DNA of 62,908 bases from an uncultured Eubacterium sp. (GCA_910589045.1 CAJUSH010000006.1:1-62908); one strand, 5' to 3'. Shown: positions 25,595 through 35,198, counted from the first letter of the stretch. The notes: a model not told the origin generated them from the letters alone. Numbers and translations are program-made.

Positions 25595-26428
25595 CTACAG
25601 CAGGCGGATGCTCTTCTCCGTGATCTCGATCATGCGCGCCTTGTAGAGCCGCCCCACCGCGCGCTTGAACGCCGCCTTGCTCATCTGCAGCTCCCGCATG
25701 ATGATCTCCGGGGATGCCTTATCGTTAAAGGGCAGCACGCCCGCATACTCTTCGATCACCGCAAGCACCTTTCCGGCGTCCGCATCCATCTGCGTCTCCT
25801 TGTTTTCCCTGCGGGTAATGTCCAGCTTGCCGTCCTCCTTCACCGCCGTGACCCGCGCCCCGATCACATCGCCGATCTTCAGATCCGACACGTCCTCGCT
25901 GCGGGGGATCATCGCAGAGTAGCGGTCGTCCACCGCTACAAACGTCCCGAAGTCATGCCCGAACTCATAAACCCTGCCGTGCACCACATCGTCCTTTTTG
26001 TAGGGTGAATCGGTGGAAAGCCTGTCATAAATCCGCCGCATGCTGGCGCAGAGCCTTCCGCTCTTGTCGACATAGAGCGTCACAAACACCTCGTCGCCCT
26101 CCTCCACCTTCCGGCTCATTTCTTTAAATGGAAGAAACAGGTCCTTTTCCAGCCCCCAGTCAAGGAACGCCCCGATCTTTCCGACCTGCGAAACCGAAAG
26201 GAGCGCCAGACCGCCCAGCGTCAGCTTCGGCTCGGCGCACGTCGCGATCATGCGGTCCTTGGAATCACGGTAGAGAAAAACCTTCAAGCGCTCCCCAAGC
26301 GCAGCGCCCGCCGGCACCTGCGCCTTCGGGAGCAGAACCTTCTCCTCCGCATCCGCGTTTTCCGCCAGATACACGCCGAAATCTACTTTTTTTATAATTG
26401 TCAACGTCTCATATACACCTATTTTCAT
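25595..26428 (-). CDS. cvfB: CvfB-like S1-domain RNA-binding protein
   Basis: 277 residues from MKIGVYETL, which has AAGGAG upstream; the longer frame overlaps the preceding gene in a poor sequence. Three S1-like beta-barrel segments (for example KIGAFLDWGLEKDLFLPF and RVYEFGHDFGTFVAVDDRYSAMI) precede a winged-helix C-terminus (MSKAAFKRAVGRLYKARMIEI). This matches CvfB, which affects virulence and expression in staphylococci. Its start overlaps the thioesterase stop by four bases, so the two are coupled. Confidence 0.9.
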   Translation of the reverse strand: MKIGVYETLTIIKKVDFGVYLAENADAEEKVLLPKAQVPAGAALGERLKVFLYRDSKDRMIATCAEPKLTLGGLALLSVSQVGKIGAFLDWGLEKDLFLPFKEMSRKVEEGDEVFVTLYVDKSGRLCASMRRIYDRLSTDSPYKKDDVVHGRVYEFGHDFGTFVAVDDRYSAMIPRSEDVSDLKIGDVIGARVTAVKEDGKLDITRRENKETQMDADAGKVLAVIEEYAGVLPFNDKASPEIIMRELQMSKAAFKRAVGRLYKARMIEITEKSIRLL

Positions 26429-27144
26429 TGCAGCTCCTTTTTTCCGTAAAATATTATGTTCGCATAGGGCACACCGCCCCCGTCGGCCAGCCGCACGCTG
26501 ATGCGCTCCGGCTCCACGCACACCGCAGGGCAGACCACATCCCCCAGCACCGCGGCCTTTTTGTACTCCGCCCAGATGCGGTGCACGAAAAAGCCCTCCG
26601 GCAAAAATTCCTCTCCCATCAGAATGTACTTTGCATTGTTTACATGATGGTTTGTATCAATAAAGTAATGCGGCACAGAAATCGCCGCCTTTTTCTCCCC
26701 CTCGGGGAGCGCCGGAAGCTTGCGTCCCAGGTATTCCATCTCAAGCTGCGCTTCCGACTCATACCGGTCATACATTTCCTGCATCGGGCGCGTCGGCTTT
26801 CCGGTTTGTGTGTCGATGAACACCCAGATTGAATTAGCCTTCAAAATGACGTTGCCGCCGCCGTCCTCAATCTTAAAATTGCGCAGCCCGTAAAACCCCC
26901 GGATCCCATAGGGCCATGTGTAAATGGTCAGCACCTCGCCCATCGCAGGATAGCGCAGGACATCCACCTGCCAGCTGCTCAAAATCCACGCGACATGGTG
27001 CTCACACAAAAATTCCGGCCCAATCCCAAGATGCTCTGACTGAAACGTACAGCAATCCTGTAAATAATCAAGCAGCGCCGTCAGCCCCGCCTCATTCCTC
27101 GTGTTGCATTCGCTGTAGCGAACGCGGGTTTCAAATGAATACAT
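26425..27144 (-). CDS. Acyl-ACP thioesterase (FatA/B-type)
   Basis: 239 residues with two hotdog folds. The first half starts YSFETRVRYSECNTRNEAGLTALLDYLQD and contains the WILSSWQVDVLRYP segment. The second half carries FIDTNHHVNNAKYI, the Asn/His region of plant-type thioesterases. It would release fatty acids from acyl carrier protein in the cytoplasm. No fatty acid synthesis genes are nearby; it is co-translated with cvfB. Confidence 0.88.
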   Translation of the reverse strand: MYSFETRVRYSECNTRNEAGLTALLDYLQDCCTFQSEHLGIGPEFLCEHHVAWILSSWQVDVLRYPAMGEVLTIYTWPYGIRGFYGLRNFKIEDGGGNVILKANSIWVFIDTQTGKPTRPMQEMYDRYESEAQLEMEYLGRKLPALPEGEKKAAISVPHYFIDTNHHVNNAKYILMGEEFLPEGFFVHRIWAEYKKAAVLGDVVCPAVCVEPERISVRLADGGGVPYANIIFYGKKELQ

Positions 27145-27257
27145 GCAGTTCTCCTTTTCCTTATCTATCTATAATGGCAGAAATTAGAAAAAAGGGCAAG
27201 CAATGTTTTTGTTTTCCAGGTCATTCTTTTTGTTCGGAATTTATTTGGAGCATTAGC

Positions 27258-27285
27258 AAACGGGCAGGAAATCCTGCCCGTTTTC
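27258..27285 (-). terminator. Terminator after the sugar isomerase-like gene
   Basis: CGGGCAGG pairs with CCTGCCCG around a four-base loop. T residues follow on both strands, more strongly on the plus strand. It lies directly after the stop at 27287. Confidence 0.7.
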
Positions 27286-27286
27286 G

Positions 27287-28096
27287 TTATCCGAGCGCCC
27301 GCATAAACGCAAGCTCCCGGGCCGCATGCGCCGGGTCCATCTCCTCCCGCAGCACCGGCATGTCCTCTCTCGTTTTCAGCCACTCCTTTAATACCCCATA
27401 GTCCATGTCGCCCTCACCCAGAAGCTTCGGCACATAGGCGCCGTTTTCGTCAACCGTAAAATCCTTCAGGTGAATCGTCTCGATAAAATCGCCGAGCATG
27501 GCAAAGCAGCGCTCCCAGTACGCCCGCTGCACCACCTCACCCGGACGCTCCAGCACGTTTGCCGGATCGAAGATGATCTTCACATGGTCGCTGTCCAGCT
27601 CCCGCAGCACATCCCGCGCCGTCTCTGCGTCCTCTAAGGGGTGCCAGCCGACCGGCTCAACCGCCATCCACACATCCAGCCGCTCCGCCTCGTCCCGCAG
27701 CTCCTTCAGGCTCTCCATCATCGCCGGAAACCAGCGGTGCTTTTCCAGCTTGGAAAGATGCGGATAAGCCGTCTCACTCCCAACCACCCGCGCGCCGATG
27801 ATCCGGTTCAGGCGCAGGCAGCGCTTAAACGTCTCCACCGCCTGTGCGCGGACCGTCTCATCGGGATTGCCGAGATCCATATAGCAGCCCAGCACCGCAA
27901 TCTCAAGCTTCTGCGCTTCAAATTCCCTGCGGATTTCCTCGCAGAGCGCCTCCGTAATATCCTCATAGCCCCCGATACCGGTAAACGCTTTCGGAATAGC
28001 AAGCTGAACCGCCTCGTAGCCCTCGTTTTTCAAAAGCGCGGCATACTCCGCTACCCCGTGCCGCCCGTAATCGTGTGCCCGTACTCCTGCCTTCAA
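27287..28096 (-). CDS. Sugar phosphate isomerase/epimerase-like TIM barrel
   Basis: About 269 residues of the AP-endonuclease-2/xylose-isomerase-like family. Metal-binding candidates are in VGSETAYP, WMAVEPVGWH, IFDPANV and the ETIHLKDF segment, where a His and Glu are typical. A TTG start at 28096 is preferred because GGAGGTGAC lies seven bases upstream; ATG codons at 28111 and 28138 have weaker sites. It is the last gene of the rhamnogalacturonan locus. Its substrate is unknown; a released monosaccharide such as rhamnose or a keto-uronate is possible. Confidence 0.75.
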   Translation of the reverse strand: MKAGVRAHDYGRHGVAEYAALLKNEGYEAVQLAIPKAFTGIGGYEDITEALCEEIRREFEAQKLEIAVLGCYMDLGNPDETVRAQAVETFKRCLRLNRIIGARVVGSETAYPHLSKLEKHRWFPAMMESLKELRDEAERLDVWMAVEPVGWHPLEDAETARDVLRELDSDHVKIIFDPANVLERPGEVVQRAYWERCFAMLGDFIETIHLKDFTVDENGAYVPKLLGEGDMDYGVLKEWLKTREDMPVLREEMDPAHAARELAFMRALG

Positions 28097-28211
28097 AATA
28101 GTCACCTCCATTAAAATGATACCTGCAGAACAAGCCATTCGCCGGATGCTGCCCGCACCCCGCCGCCCCGGCCAGATTACTGTTCACTCCGTAATCAGCA
28201 GCCGGCTATGA

Positions 28212-30371
28212 TCACAGCTTTGTAATTACCGTCTCAAAGGGCTGCAGAATAAAGTGCTGCTCGCCGTGCTCCGTCTTTACCGCCGTCTCCTGCTCCCGGT
28301 CGCTGTTGTTGATGACCACCAGCCGCCCGCTTCCCGGGTAGTATGCGCACTCCGTCTCGGGTGAGTCGGTCAGATAGCACTGCTCCGCCGGCAGCCCCTT
28401 CGCGTAGAGCAAAAGCTGCAGCAGCATCCGCGTGTTGGCGTTGCAGTACTCATAGCCCGCAAGATAAATGCCCTTGCCCCTGCCGAATGCATGCACTGCC
28501 GCGGTCGGCGTGCCGTCCGCCTCCGCAAGCACCTGCGCCGTGCCGTCCGTCAGGAAAATGCCCTTCCTTGCCGGGATAACGGCGCCCTCCGGAATCAGCT
28601 GCCCTGCGAGCGCCGTATCCACGTCAAACTGCCATTTTCCGTGGCAAACCTTTGCCCCCGTGTCCTCGTCCACGCCGAGGACATGCGCCATGCGGAAATA
28701 ATCGGCAAAGCCGTCCACCGCGGAAGGCTCCCCGACACCGATCAGCGCGCCGCCCTCATACACCCATTTCTGGAGTGCCGTCACAAGCGCCGCGTCCTCC
28801 CATGCCTTTCCGCCGCTCCAAGCACTTCCAGCAGCCCCGGCATTGATCACCACATCCACGTCCGAAAGCCCGCCGTTTACCACATCCGCAAAGCTGATGA
28901 ACTTCACGTTCACCGGCAGCCCCGCCAGCGACTCATTGATATGGATGAGATCGTGCATGTATGTCTCATGAAAATGTCCCGAGAGCGTCCAGGGGCGCAG
29001 CGCACCCCAGCTGTGAAGCACGGCAACCGTAACCGGAAGCGTGTATACGCCGCCCTCATGCATCGATTTGATCCGCCGGAACTCATCCATCAGGTTTTCG
29101 ATATAGCTGCAGAAATCCGGGTAATCCTGTACCAGGTGCAGATAGCCCCCGAGCCCCAGACGGTCGACCGGCTCCCGCAGCAGGGCGCGGCGCACATGGT
29201 TCCAGTATTCCTTCGCATCCCTCGTCGGATTTCCGCCCTCCATAAAGGTAGGCATGCCCCCGAGGCCCACCGGAAACAGATACGGGTGCAGCCGAAGCTC
29301 GTGTGTCTCCACCTTCGCACCGGCGCACAGCCGCGCCTCATAGCCGGAGAATACGCACTTGATCAGGCCGTCGAAGCCAAACTGCGGGAAGCGCTCGCCG
29401 TAAGGCTCCACGCCAACCCAGCTGTCGTCGTAAAAGACATACGCCTTCTTGCCGTACTGATGCACCAGCTCCACCAGCTTTTTTCCGTAGTCAATGACAA
29501 ACCGGTTCGTAAATTCCATGTAATCCCGCTGCTTTTTCTCCGGGGGCATATGGGTCACATGCAGCTTCCCCTGGTTGATGAAATCCTCCGCACACAGCGC
29601 ATAGCCGTATTCCTTCTCAAACTCGTCCAGCGCCTGGGGGCTTACCGTAAAATCATAGGAGCCCCAGTCTGTAAACAGGCTGCGGTTTCTCTCGCTGCTG
29701 CCCCAGATCCATACAAAATTGTAAAACATGGACGTAAAGCGCACCACCGTCGTGTGGGGATGCGTCTCGCACCAGTTTTTCAGCCACCCGTAGAGATAAT
29801 CCTGCGCCTCGCCGCCGCGCGGGTCAACCGGCATGAGATGCTCCTTGTCCCAGCTGTTCGTCACATGGTTGTACATGGAAATCTCTTCCCAGATACGGTA
29901 CGAAAGAAAGCTCACCGTATAGTGATGAAAAGGCACCGGCTCCTTTATGCACACGGCCTCAGCCGCCGCATCATAGCTCCATGCCGTCCCCGGAAGCTTC
30001 TGCTCTGCCGTGCGGTCATAGACCTCCCAGTAGCGCATCCCCTCCTCACTGTCGTTCACCTGAAACTGCCCGGCGAAAAAATCCTCCATCAGATGGATAG
30101 AAAGGCTTCCCTCCGCCGCAAGCCTTGGCTGCGTCATCAAAAATGTCTGCTGTAAATGCGACGGATGCGCCTTCGCCCACTCGTTATGCTCGCGGATAAT
30201 GCAGATCGTAGAATAGATGCCGTACCCCGCCTCGATGATCTCGTCCGAAAGCTCCGTCCCGTCGCTGTCGCGGATCACATCGGCACCCCAACGCTTCGCA
30301 AGCTCCAGTGTCAAAGCCTCATAGCCCGCCTCCCCGGGGAGGGTAAATCCGCCTGTTAAATTATTTGCCAT
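28212..30371 (-). CDS. GH112 phosphorylase, probable galactosyl-rhamnose phosphorylase
   Basis: 719 residues from the ATG five bases after GGAGG. The start GGFTLPGEAGYEALTLELAKRW and the RDSDGTELSDEI segment mark GH112 phosphorylases. These cleave beta-galactosyl linkages with phosphate to give alpha-galactose 1-phosphate. The VFYDDSWVGVEPY segment near residue 316 should hold the general acid. Members use lacto-N-biose, galacto-N-biose or beta-1,4-galactosyl-L-rhamnose. I favour the last because the neighbours act on rhamnogalacturonan I; this is inference. No signal peptide, so it acts on imported disaccharides. Confidence 0.85.
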   Translation of the reverse strand: MANNLTGGFTLPGEAGYEALTLELAKRWGADVIRDSDGTELSDEIIEAGYGIYSTICIIREHNEWAKAHPSHLQQTFLMTQPRLAAEGSLSIHLMEDFFAGQFQVNDSEEGMRYWEVYDRTAEQKLPGTAWSYDAAAEAVCIKEPVPFHHYTVSFLSYRIWEEISMYNHVTNSWDKEHLMPVDPRGGEAQDYLYGWLKNWCETHPHTTVVRFTSMFYNFVWIWGSSERNRSLFTDWGSYDFTVSPQALDEFEKEYGYALCAEDFINQGKLHVTHMPPEKKQRDYMEFTNRFVIDYGKKLVELVHQYGKKAYVFYDDSWVGVEPYGERFPQFGFDGLIKCVFSGYEARLCAGAKVETHELRLHPYLFPVGLGGMPTFMEGGNPTRDAKEYWNHVRRALLREPVDRLGLGGYLHLVQDYPDFCSYIENLMDEFRRIKSMHEGGVYTLPVTVAVLHSWGALRPWTLSGHFHETYMHDLIHINESLAGLPVNVKFISFADVVNGGLSDVDVVINAGAAGSAWSGGKAWEDAALVTALQKWVYEGGALIGVGEPSAVDGFADYFRMAHVLGVDEDTGAKVCHGKWQFDVDTALAGQLIPEGAVIPARKGIFLTDGTAQVLAEADGTPTAAVHAFGRGKGIYLAGYEYCNANTRMLLQLLLYAKGLPAEQCYLTDSPETECAYYPGSGRLVVINNSDREQETAVKTEHGEQHFILQPFETVITKL

Positions 30372-30436
30372 CACTTCCTCCTTCTCACGGATCGCTCATC
30401 GCTTCACACATTTTACTGCCGCCCGCATACGACCCG

Positions 30437-30489
30437 ATTTTTATATATAGATTTACTTTTTATATAGAAGATTGATTTTTATATAGATA
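30437..30489. repeat. Three AT-rich tandem repeats of about 19 bases
   Basis: On the minus strand the units TCTATATAAAAATCAATCT and TCTATATAAAAAGTAAATC are followed by a third TATATATAAAAATC. They span the end of the esterase gene and the leader of the GH112 gene, so they could place repeated regulator contacts or TATA-like -10 elements. Confidence 0.55.
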
Positions 30490-32302
30490 ATTTCCTGCAC
30501 ATATCCGCCGCCGCACGCCGCGTCAGGGGTGCACAGGCGTCAAACGCATCCGGCAGGATGTCAAGCGCCCGGGCAATCTCCAGGTCGCTTCCGCCCCGGG
30601 GCAGGTCCTTTCGCGTCCCGTAGGCGTTTAACAGGATACGCACAAACGTGTTTCCGTCCACCTCCCGCAAGGGCTGCAGGGTATTGCCGTCAATCAGCTC
30701 CTCCGGTATAAGCCCGTTCTGCCATGCGCACTCGACGGTTCCCGCATAGATCTCATGCCCGATCACATCCGTAAACATATCGTTGTACACGTTGGTCGGA
30801 AAAAAATGCATGGCGGTCACAACCAGCTCCAGCGCCTCCGCACGGTTTAAAATCTCCTGCGACCGCTCCAGCTCCTCAAACAAATGCTCATCCGCCGGGT
30901 TGTCCATGTGCGCATATTCCTCCGGTACCGTCAGCTTCGCAGGCACCTGCGGCGGCTCCCACCGGGGCATCCCGCCCAAATCCGGCACGGCGCCGATCCC
31001 CTCAAAGCACGCTTCGTCACACACACGCGGTTTGTCCTCCCCCGTCCATGCCGCCCGTTCAAGCACCCGCTTTTCGACCAGTTCTTCATAGATAAAGCCT
31101 GCAAACAGGTATGCACCGTAATCGTTGCTGTGCGTATAATCAGAAGGGAAGAAATAGCGCTTCGCAGCCTCCCTGCCCTGCGCCTTTACAAACGCCATGC
31201 TCTTCGCATGCAGATCAAGCACCGGAATCCGCAAAGCCGCACCGATCTCAAGACATATCCGCGCATAATCTGCCAGCAGGTCGTTGTACGCACCGCTGCC
31301 GCCCATCCAGCTGTTCCGCGCGAGGGGCGTCACAAGCACGGGAAATGCACCCTTCGCCAAAAGCTCGGAAATATAGCGGACCAGGTTTTCCCGGTAGCCG
31401 CCCTCCGCCATGAGATGCATCAGCTTCTGGTCGTTGTGCCCGAACTGAATCAGGCAGAAATCCCCCGCCTGGATCCGCTCCCGGACGATCCCGTAGTGCC
31501 CCTCCTCCCGGAAGCTCTCGGTAGTCAGGCCTGAGTGCGCGTGGTTTGAGACGGGGAGCCATTTTCCCACATAGGCGGGAAGCATCTGTCCCCAGCCGCA
31601 GTAGCTGTTGCCCGGCAGATACGGATAATCCGCGCTCTGGTCGGTCACGGTGGAATCCCCCGCTATATAGACGACAGGCCCCTCCCAGGGCGTCACCTCC
31701 ACCTCGCACAGACGCACACCCGCGCCCACAACCGTCACGTCCAAAGTCAGATCCTCCATAGGCTGTGCATATCCCCGCGGAATGATGGGGCAGATATGAG
31801 TGAGAAAGCTCCCGCTCCACGATACACCGCCCTTCAAGTCAGCGCGTGCCGCCAGACACCTGCGTCCGAGAAAAAGCAGCGCCTGCGTATCGTCCGGTGC
31901 GGCAAGCGACACCCTGACCCGGTAGCTGCCCTCGCAGGGCACATCGCAGACGAAGGTTAAGGGAAGCGCCCCCTCCCCCTCGTAGTCCACAAAGCAGCCC
32001 TGTGCGTCCTGCTCTATTTTTGTGTGTATAAAATCCTTCGCCCAGTATACAGGTGCATAACCGTCGTTCAGTTCTGCAACCCCAAGCCGCCAATCGCCTT
32101 TCCGGCTCTCCTCCGTCAGAAAGCCGCAGGCGCCGCCCCGCGTTTCGCATTCCCGGCTGCCGGCGCCTCCCGGCGCTGCCTGCGGCACGCCGTCCGCCCC
32201 CGCCGGCCCTGCGTGGTTTGTCTTATCGTGATTTGTCTTATAAAGAAGTGCGGCGGGTACACGCTTCCCACCCGCCGCATTAAATCCAAATGTAAATTTC
32301 AT
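30479..32302 (-). CDS. SGNH rhamnogalacturonan acetylesterase with SLH-like tail
   Basis: 607 residues. A beta-sandwich-like N-terminal part (1-205) contains a low-complexity insert at about 23-57. The SGNH core follows, with GDSTVTDQ (Ser217), QFGHNDQK and a C-terminal Asp-xx-His (SDYTHSND). Residues about 490-607 resemble SLH repeats (MFTDVIGHEIYAGTVECAWQ, then LTRRAAADMCR). The family removes acetyl groups from rhamnogalacturonan I. There is no signal peptide, so it should act inside the cell on imported oligosaccharides. It overlaps the GH105 stop by one base (TGATG). Confidence 0.85.
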   Translation of the reverse strand: MKFTFGFNAAGGKRVPAALLYKTNHDKTNHAGPAGADGVPQAAPGGAGSRECETRGGACGFLTEESRKGDWRLGVAELNDGYAPVYWAKDFIHTKIEQDAQGCFVDYEGEGALPLTFVCDVPCEGSYRVRVSLAAPDDTQALLFLGRRCLAARADLKGGVSWSGSFLTHICPIIPRGYAQPMEDLTLDVTVVGAGVRLCEVEVTPWEGPVVYIAGDSTVTDQSADYPYLPGNSYCGWGQMLPAYVGKWLPVSNHAHSGLTTESFREEGHYGIVRERIQAGDFCLIQFGHNDQKLMHLMAEGGYRENLVRYISELLAKGAFPVLVTPLARNSWMGGSGAYNDLLADYARICLEIGAALRIPVLDLHAKSMAFVKAQGREAAKRYFFPSDYTHSNDYGAYLFAGFIYEELVEKRVLERAAWTGEDKPRVCDEACFEGIGAVPDLGGMPRWEPPQVPAKLTVPEEYAHMDNPADEHLFEELERSQEILNRAEALELVVTAMHFFPTNVYNDMFTDVIGHEIYAGTVECAWQNGLIPEELIDGNTLQPLREVDGNTFVRILLNAYGTRKDLPRGGSDLEIARALDILPDAFDACAPLTRRAAADMCRKLSI

Positions 32303-33351
32303 CAGAGTGCTCCGTCGCTTCTCATATTTTCGTAGTTCAGCACACCGGCGAAAAACGCAAGTGCCAGACCCTGTCCCCAGCCCTGGATCCAGTCGCGGGA
32401 AATATTGCGGTAGCCGTCGCGGTCCTTCATGACCGCAGTGCCGCCGGATACGTTCATCACCCGGCCATCCGGGGAGATCTGCGCCAGCAGTCCGCTGATA
32501 GACTTGTTAATGTACTTGATATGTAACGGATTTCCCTTTGCAATCATCGCCGCCGCAATGCCTGCGCTGGCGGAAACCTCCTCGTAGGAATCCGAATCGT
32601 CCAGGATCGTGCGCCACAGCCCGTTTTCCGTCTGCAGCGTCTTGATCGTCGCAAGCTGCTCGTTCAGGGAGCCTGCGATATCCATAAATTTCGGATACAG
32701 GTAGCACTCCGGCAGCACCGAATTTACCTGTGACATCGTGTACGCTGCCCACGCGTTTGCCCTGCCCCAGTAAAAGCCCGACATGTGATCCCTCGTAATG
32801 TTATTGTAGCCGTGATACCACAGGCCGGTGTCGGGATCCTGCAAATATTTGATGTGCCAGTAATACTGGTTCAATGCATCGTCAATCAGCTCTGCATCGT
32901 TTTGCTTCACGCCTACACGCAGCAGGAAATAGGCTGCCATAAACAGCGTATCCGCCCACGCCTGCTCCGGAAAATCATTTTTCGCGGATACGGTGTGCTG
33001 CAAAACGTTCTCCCCAAAGCGCAGCGCCTCGGTGCGCAGATATTTGACCTTATCCATCACGATATCCCAGTAACGCGCATCCTCCGTCGCCTCATACAGC
33101 GTGATGCAGCAGTGCCCCATCGCACAGATGTTTACCGTTCCGTAAGGGATACCAAGCTCTATATATTCATCAACCCGTTCTTTCATCAGGTTTAAGTATT
33201 TTTCGTTTTTCGTCACCTCATATGCCTTGCTGATTCCATAGTATGCTACGCCGCAGGGCCAGTCCCAGGGCATATCCATGCGCATTGTGCGCTCCACGAT
33301 CCGGTCGATTGCTTCCTCTATTTCTGCTTTGTTATAGTTTAATCCCGCCAT
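32302..33351 (-). CDS. GH105 unsaturated rhamnogalacturonyl hydrolase
   Basis: 349 residues of the (alpha/alpha)6 GH105 family (YteR-type), which releases unsaturated galacturonate from products of rhamnogalacturonan lyase. The family motif PEQAWADTLFMAAYF holds the likely catalytic Asp134; WDWPCGVAYYGI and GFYWGRANAWAAY also fit. The ATG at 33351 has GAGAGG upstream and is preferred over 33369. It is cytosolic, without a signal peptide. The next gene begins with an overlapping TGATG. Confidence 0.92.
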   Translation of the reverse strand: MAGLNYNKAEIEEAIDRIVERTMRMDMPWDWPCGVAYYGISKAYEVTKNEKYLNLMKERVDEYIELGIPYGTVNICAMGHCCITLYEATEDARYWDIVMDKVKYLRTEALRFGENVLQHTVSAKNDFPEQAWADTLFMAAYFLLRVGVKQNDAELIDDALNQYYWHIKYLQDPDTGLWYHGYNNITRDHMSGFYWGRANAWAAYTMSQVNSVLPECYLYPKFMDIAGSLNEQLATIKTLQTENGLWRTILDDSDSYEEVSASAGIAAAMIAKGNPLHIKYINKSISGLLAQISPDGRVMNVSGGTAVMKDRDGYRNISRDWIQGWGQGLALAFFAGVLNYENMRSDGAL

Positions 33352-33376
33352 GTCACATTTCCTCTCCATACTTAAA

Positions 33377-33407
33377 ATACGGGCTGCTGCATGAAGCAGC
33401 AGCCCCT
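33377..33407 (-). terminator. Intercistronic hairpin after the binding-protein gene
   Basis: GGGCTGCTGC pairs perfectly with GCAGCAGCCC around five bases, followed by GTATTTT on the minus strand. It sits between the binding-protein stop and the GH105 start. It may stop part of the transcripts, giving more importer than enzyme, or stabilise the 3' end. Confidence 0.7.
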
Positions 33408-33452
33408 ATTACTTCAGTTATTACATATACCTATAACACTGTTGAAAATATT

Positions 33453-35135
33453 TTACAGGATGTAGCTTCCCTCGTCAATATAAGACTGCTTTTCATCTAA
33501 AATTGCCTGATATCCTGCATCCAGGTACTGCTGGCAGTACTCCTCATACTTCGCGTCAAACTCTTCCGGCTTGCAGGTTCCAAGGTCTGCCGCTGCTTCC
33601 TGCCACAGAGCGTTCAGATCACCGGAGTACTCGTTGGTAGCCTCAACAACCTTTGTAAAGATCGGAGTGATGATACCGTACTCCGCGTTATCGTTCGCGC
33701 CCTTGTAAGCATCCTCAATGATATACTCATAACCGTTGGGTGCAAGGTTGTTTAAGTTATACTGGTAGGTTCCTTCCTCGGTATCATAGGTTACAACCTC
33801 CTGTACCAGGCACCAGTAATCCTTGTTGTTGTTCTGGGACAGCTTGGACTCGCCGTCAAAATCAGAGTTCTGGATCGCAACGCCGTTCTCGTTTAAGGTG
33901 TAGTTCTCACCCTCAACACCATTCTGTAAGAAGAACAGGTTCTCGGGCTGGCTCATCCAGTCAAGGAACATCCATACGGCTGCGCGCTCCTCGTCGGTTG
34001 CGTTTGTGTTGATACCCATGATCATGCCGTAAGGCGGATACTCATAGAAGTAGTTGTGTCCGGTTACGGAGTTACCGCCGAACTGTAAGCATGCTACCTT
34101 CGCATCGGGATCATTTGCCAGCAGGGAAGTGATCGCGTCTGTTGAGCTGTTGATATAGAATGCGTAGGTTCCTGAATTGCCGGATACAAAATCAGCCTTT
34201 CTGGAAGCATCGTCGGGGTTTAAGTACCACTCGGGATCAACGATGCCCTCGTTGTACTGCATGTTCAGGTTCTTTAAGTACTCCTTGGTAGGCTCCCATG
34301 TTAAGGGTGCTACGTTCAGGTCGAGATATAATGCGTATTCATCATCCGTGATATTCTCGTTGAAGAACGGATACTCCATCGTGAAGGAAGCGGTATGCAT
34401 CTCGCCGCCGATCGTTCCAAGGCCGGCCTCTTTCCATTTTCTTGCAACCTCGTTGAGCTCTTCAAGGTTTGTAGGCATGTCAGCGCCGACTGCATCCAGC
34501 CAGTCCTGACGGATCAGAGTTACCCAGTTGTAGTAGATCGCCTCACGCTCTGCAAAGAAGAATACATTCTCGCCGTCGAGTGTGCCGTACTTCGCGATGA
34601 CATCGGACATCTTGTCATAATAGGTCGGTGCATAGTATGCGATCTCATTGAGATCAAGGGGCTGCATTGCGCCCTCACCGTAGTAGTTTACGGCCTGAGG
34701 CATATCATAGTGCATGATGATGCTCGGTGCGTTCTGAGCAGCGATTAACTGCATGTAGTCCTGGATCTCGTTGGTACGGTTGATCGCAACATACTCAACG
34801 TTTACGTTGTACTTGTCCCCAAACTCCTTCTGTACCCACTGGGTATAGTAATTGTTTGTCACGTCCCATCCCTCGAATGCACGGTCATAAACCGGAATCT
34901 TGATGGTTACCGTCTCGGAAAATCCGCCGGAATAGTCGGTGTAATCGCCGCCATCTGCAGGTGCGTCCCCTTCATCCGAAGGTGTGTCATCTGCCGTCGT
35001 GTCATCCGAAGGCTCGTCTGTCGCGGCATCGTCTGCCGGCGCGTCGTCCTTGGAGCCGCAGCCCACAACCATAGACGCTGCCATGGAAGCGACCAGCATC
35101 ACTGACACAAGTTTCTTGATTGTTTTGTTTTTCAT
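33453..35135 (-). CDS. Sugar ABC transporter substrate-binding lipoprotein
   Basis: 560 residues, a long LplA/YtcQ-type binding protein. A lipoprotein signal ends VVGC with Cys26, followed by a 50-residue Asp/Thr-rich acidic linker. The mature part has conserved blocks such as AAVWMFLDWMSQPEN. In Bacillus, YtcQ with YteP and YtcP imports rhamnogalacturonan oligosaccharides. The two permease genes lie directly upstream on the same strand, and the ATPase must be supplied elsewhere (MsmX-like). Confidence 0.9.
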   Translation of the reverse strand: MKNKTIKKLVSVMLVASMAASMVVGCGSKDDAPADDAATDEPSDDTTADDTPSDEGDAPADGGDYTDYSGGFSETVTIKIPVYDRAFEGWDVTNNYYTQWVQKEFGDKYNVNVEYVAINRTNEIQDYMQLIAAQNAPSIIMHYDMPQAVNYYGEGAMQPLDLNEIAYYAPTYYDKMSDVIAKYGTLDGENVFFFAEREAIYYNWVTLIRQDWLDAVGADMPTNLEELNEVARKWKEAGLGTIGGEMHTASFTMEYPFFNENITDDEYALYLDLNVAPLTWEPTKEYLKNLNMQYNEGIVDPEWYLNPDDASRKADFVSGNSGTYAFYINSSTDAITSLLANDPDAKVACLQFGGNSVTGHNYFYEYPPYGMIMGINTNATDEERAAVWMFLDWMSQPENLFFLQNGVEGENYTLNENGVAIQNSDFDGESKLSQNNNKDYWCLVQEVVTYDTEEGTYQYNLNNLAPNGYEYIIEDAYKGANDNAEYGIITPIFTKVVEATNEYSGDLNALWQEAAADLGTCKPEEFDAKYEEYCQQYLDAGYQAILDEKQSYIDEGSYIL

Positions 35136-35198
35136 CTCATACCCTCCTAGTTGTATTTTTTATAAAAAACTCTGGTTTTACCAGAAAACCATTTAAGG

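Noticed and set aside
28491..30155. A 554-codon open frame on the plus strand opposite the GH112 gene
   Set aside because: It lies fully antisense to a well-supported GH112 gene, has an Arg/His-rich composition typical of GC-rich shadow frames, no ribosome binding site and no recognisable motif.
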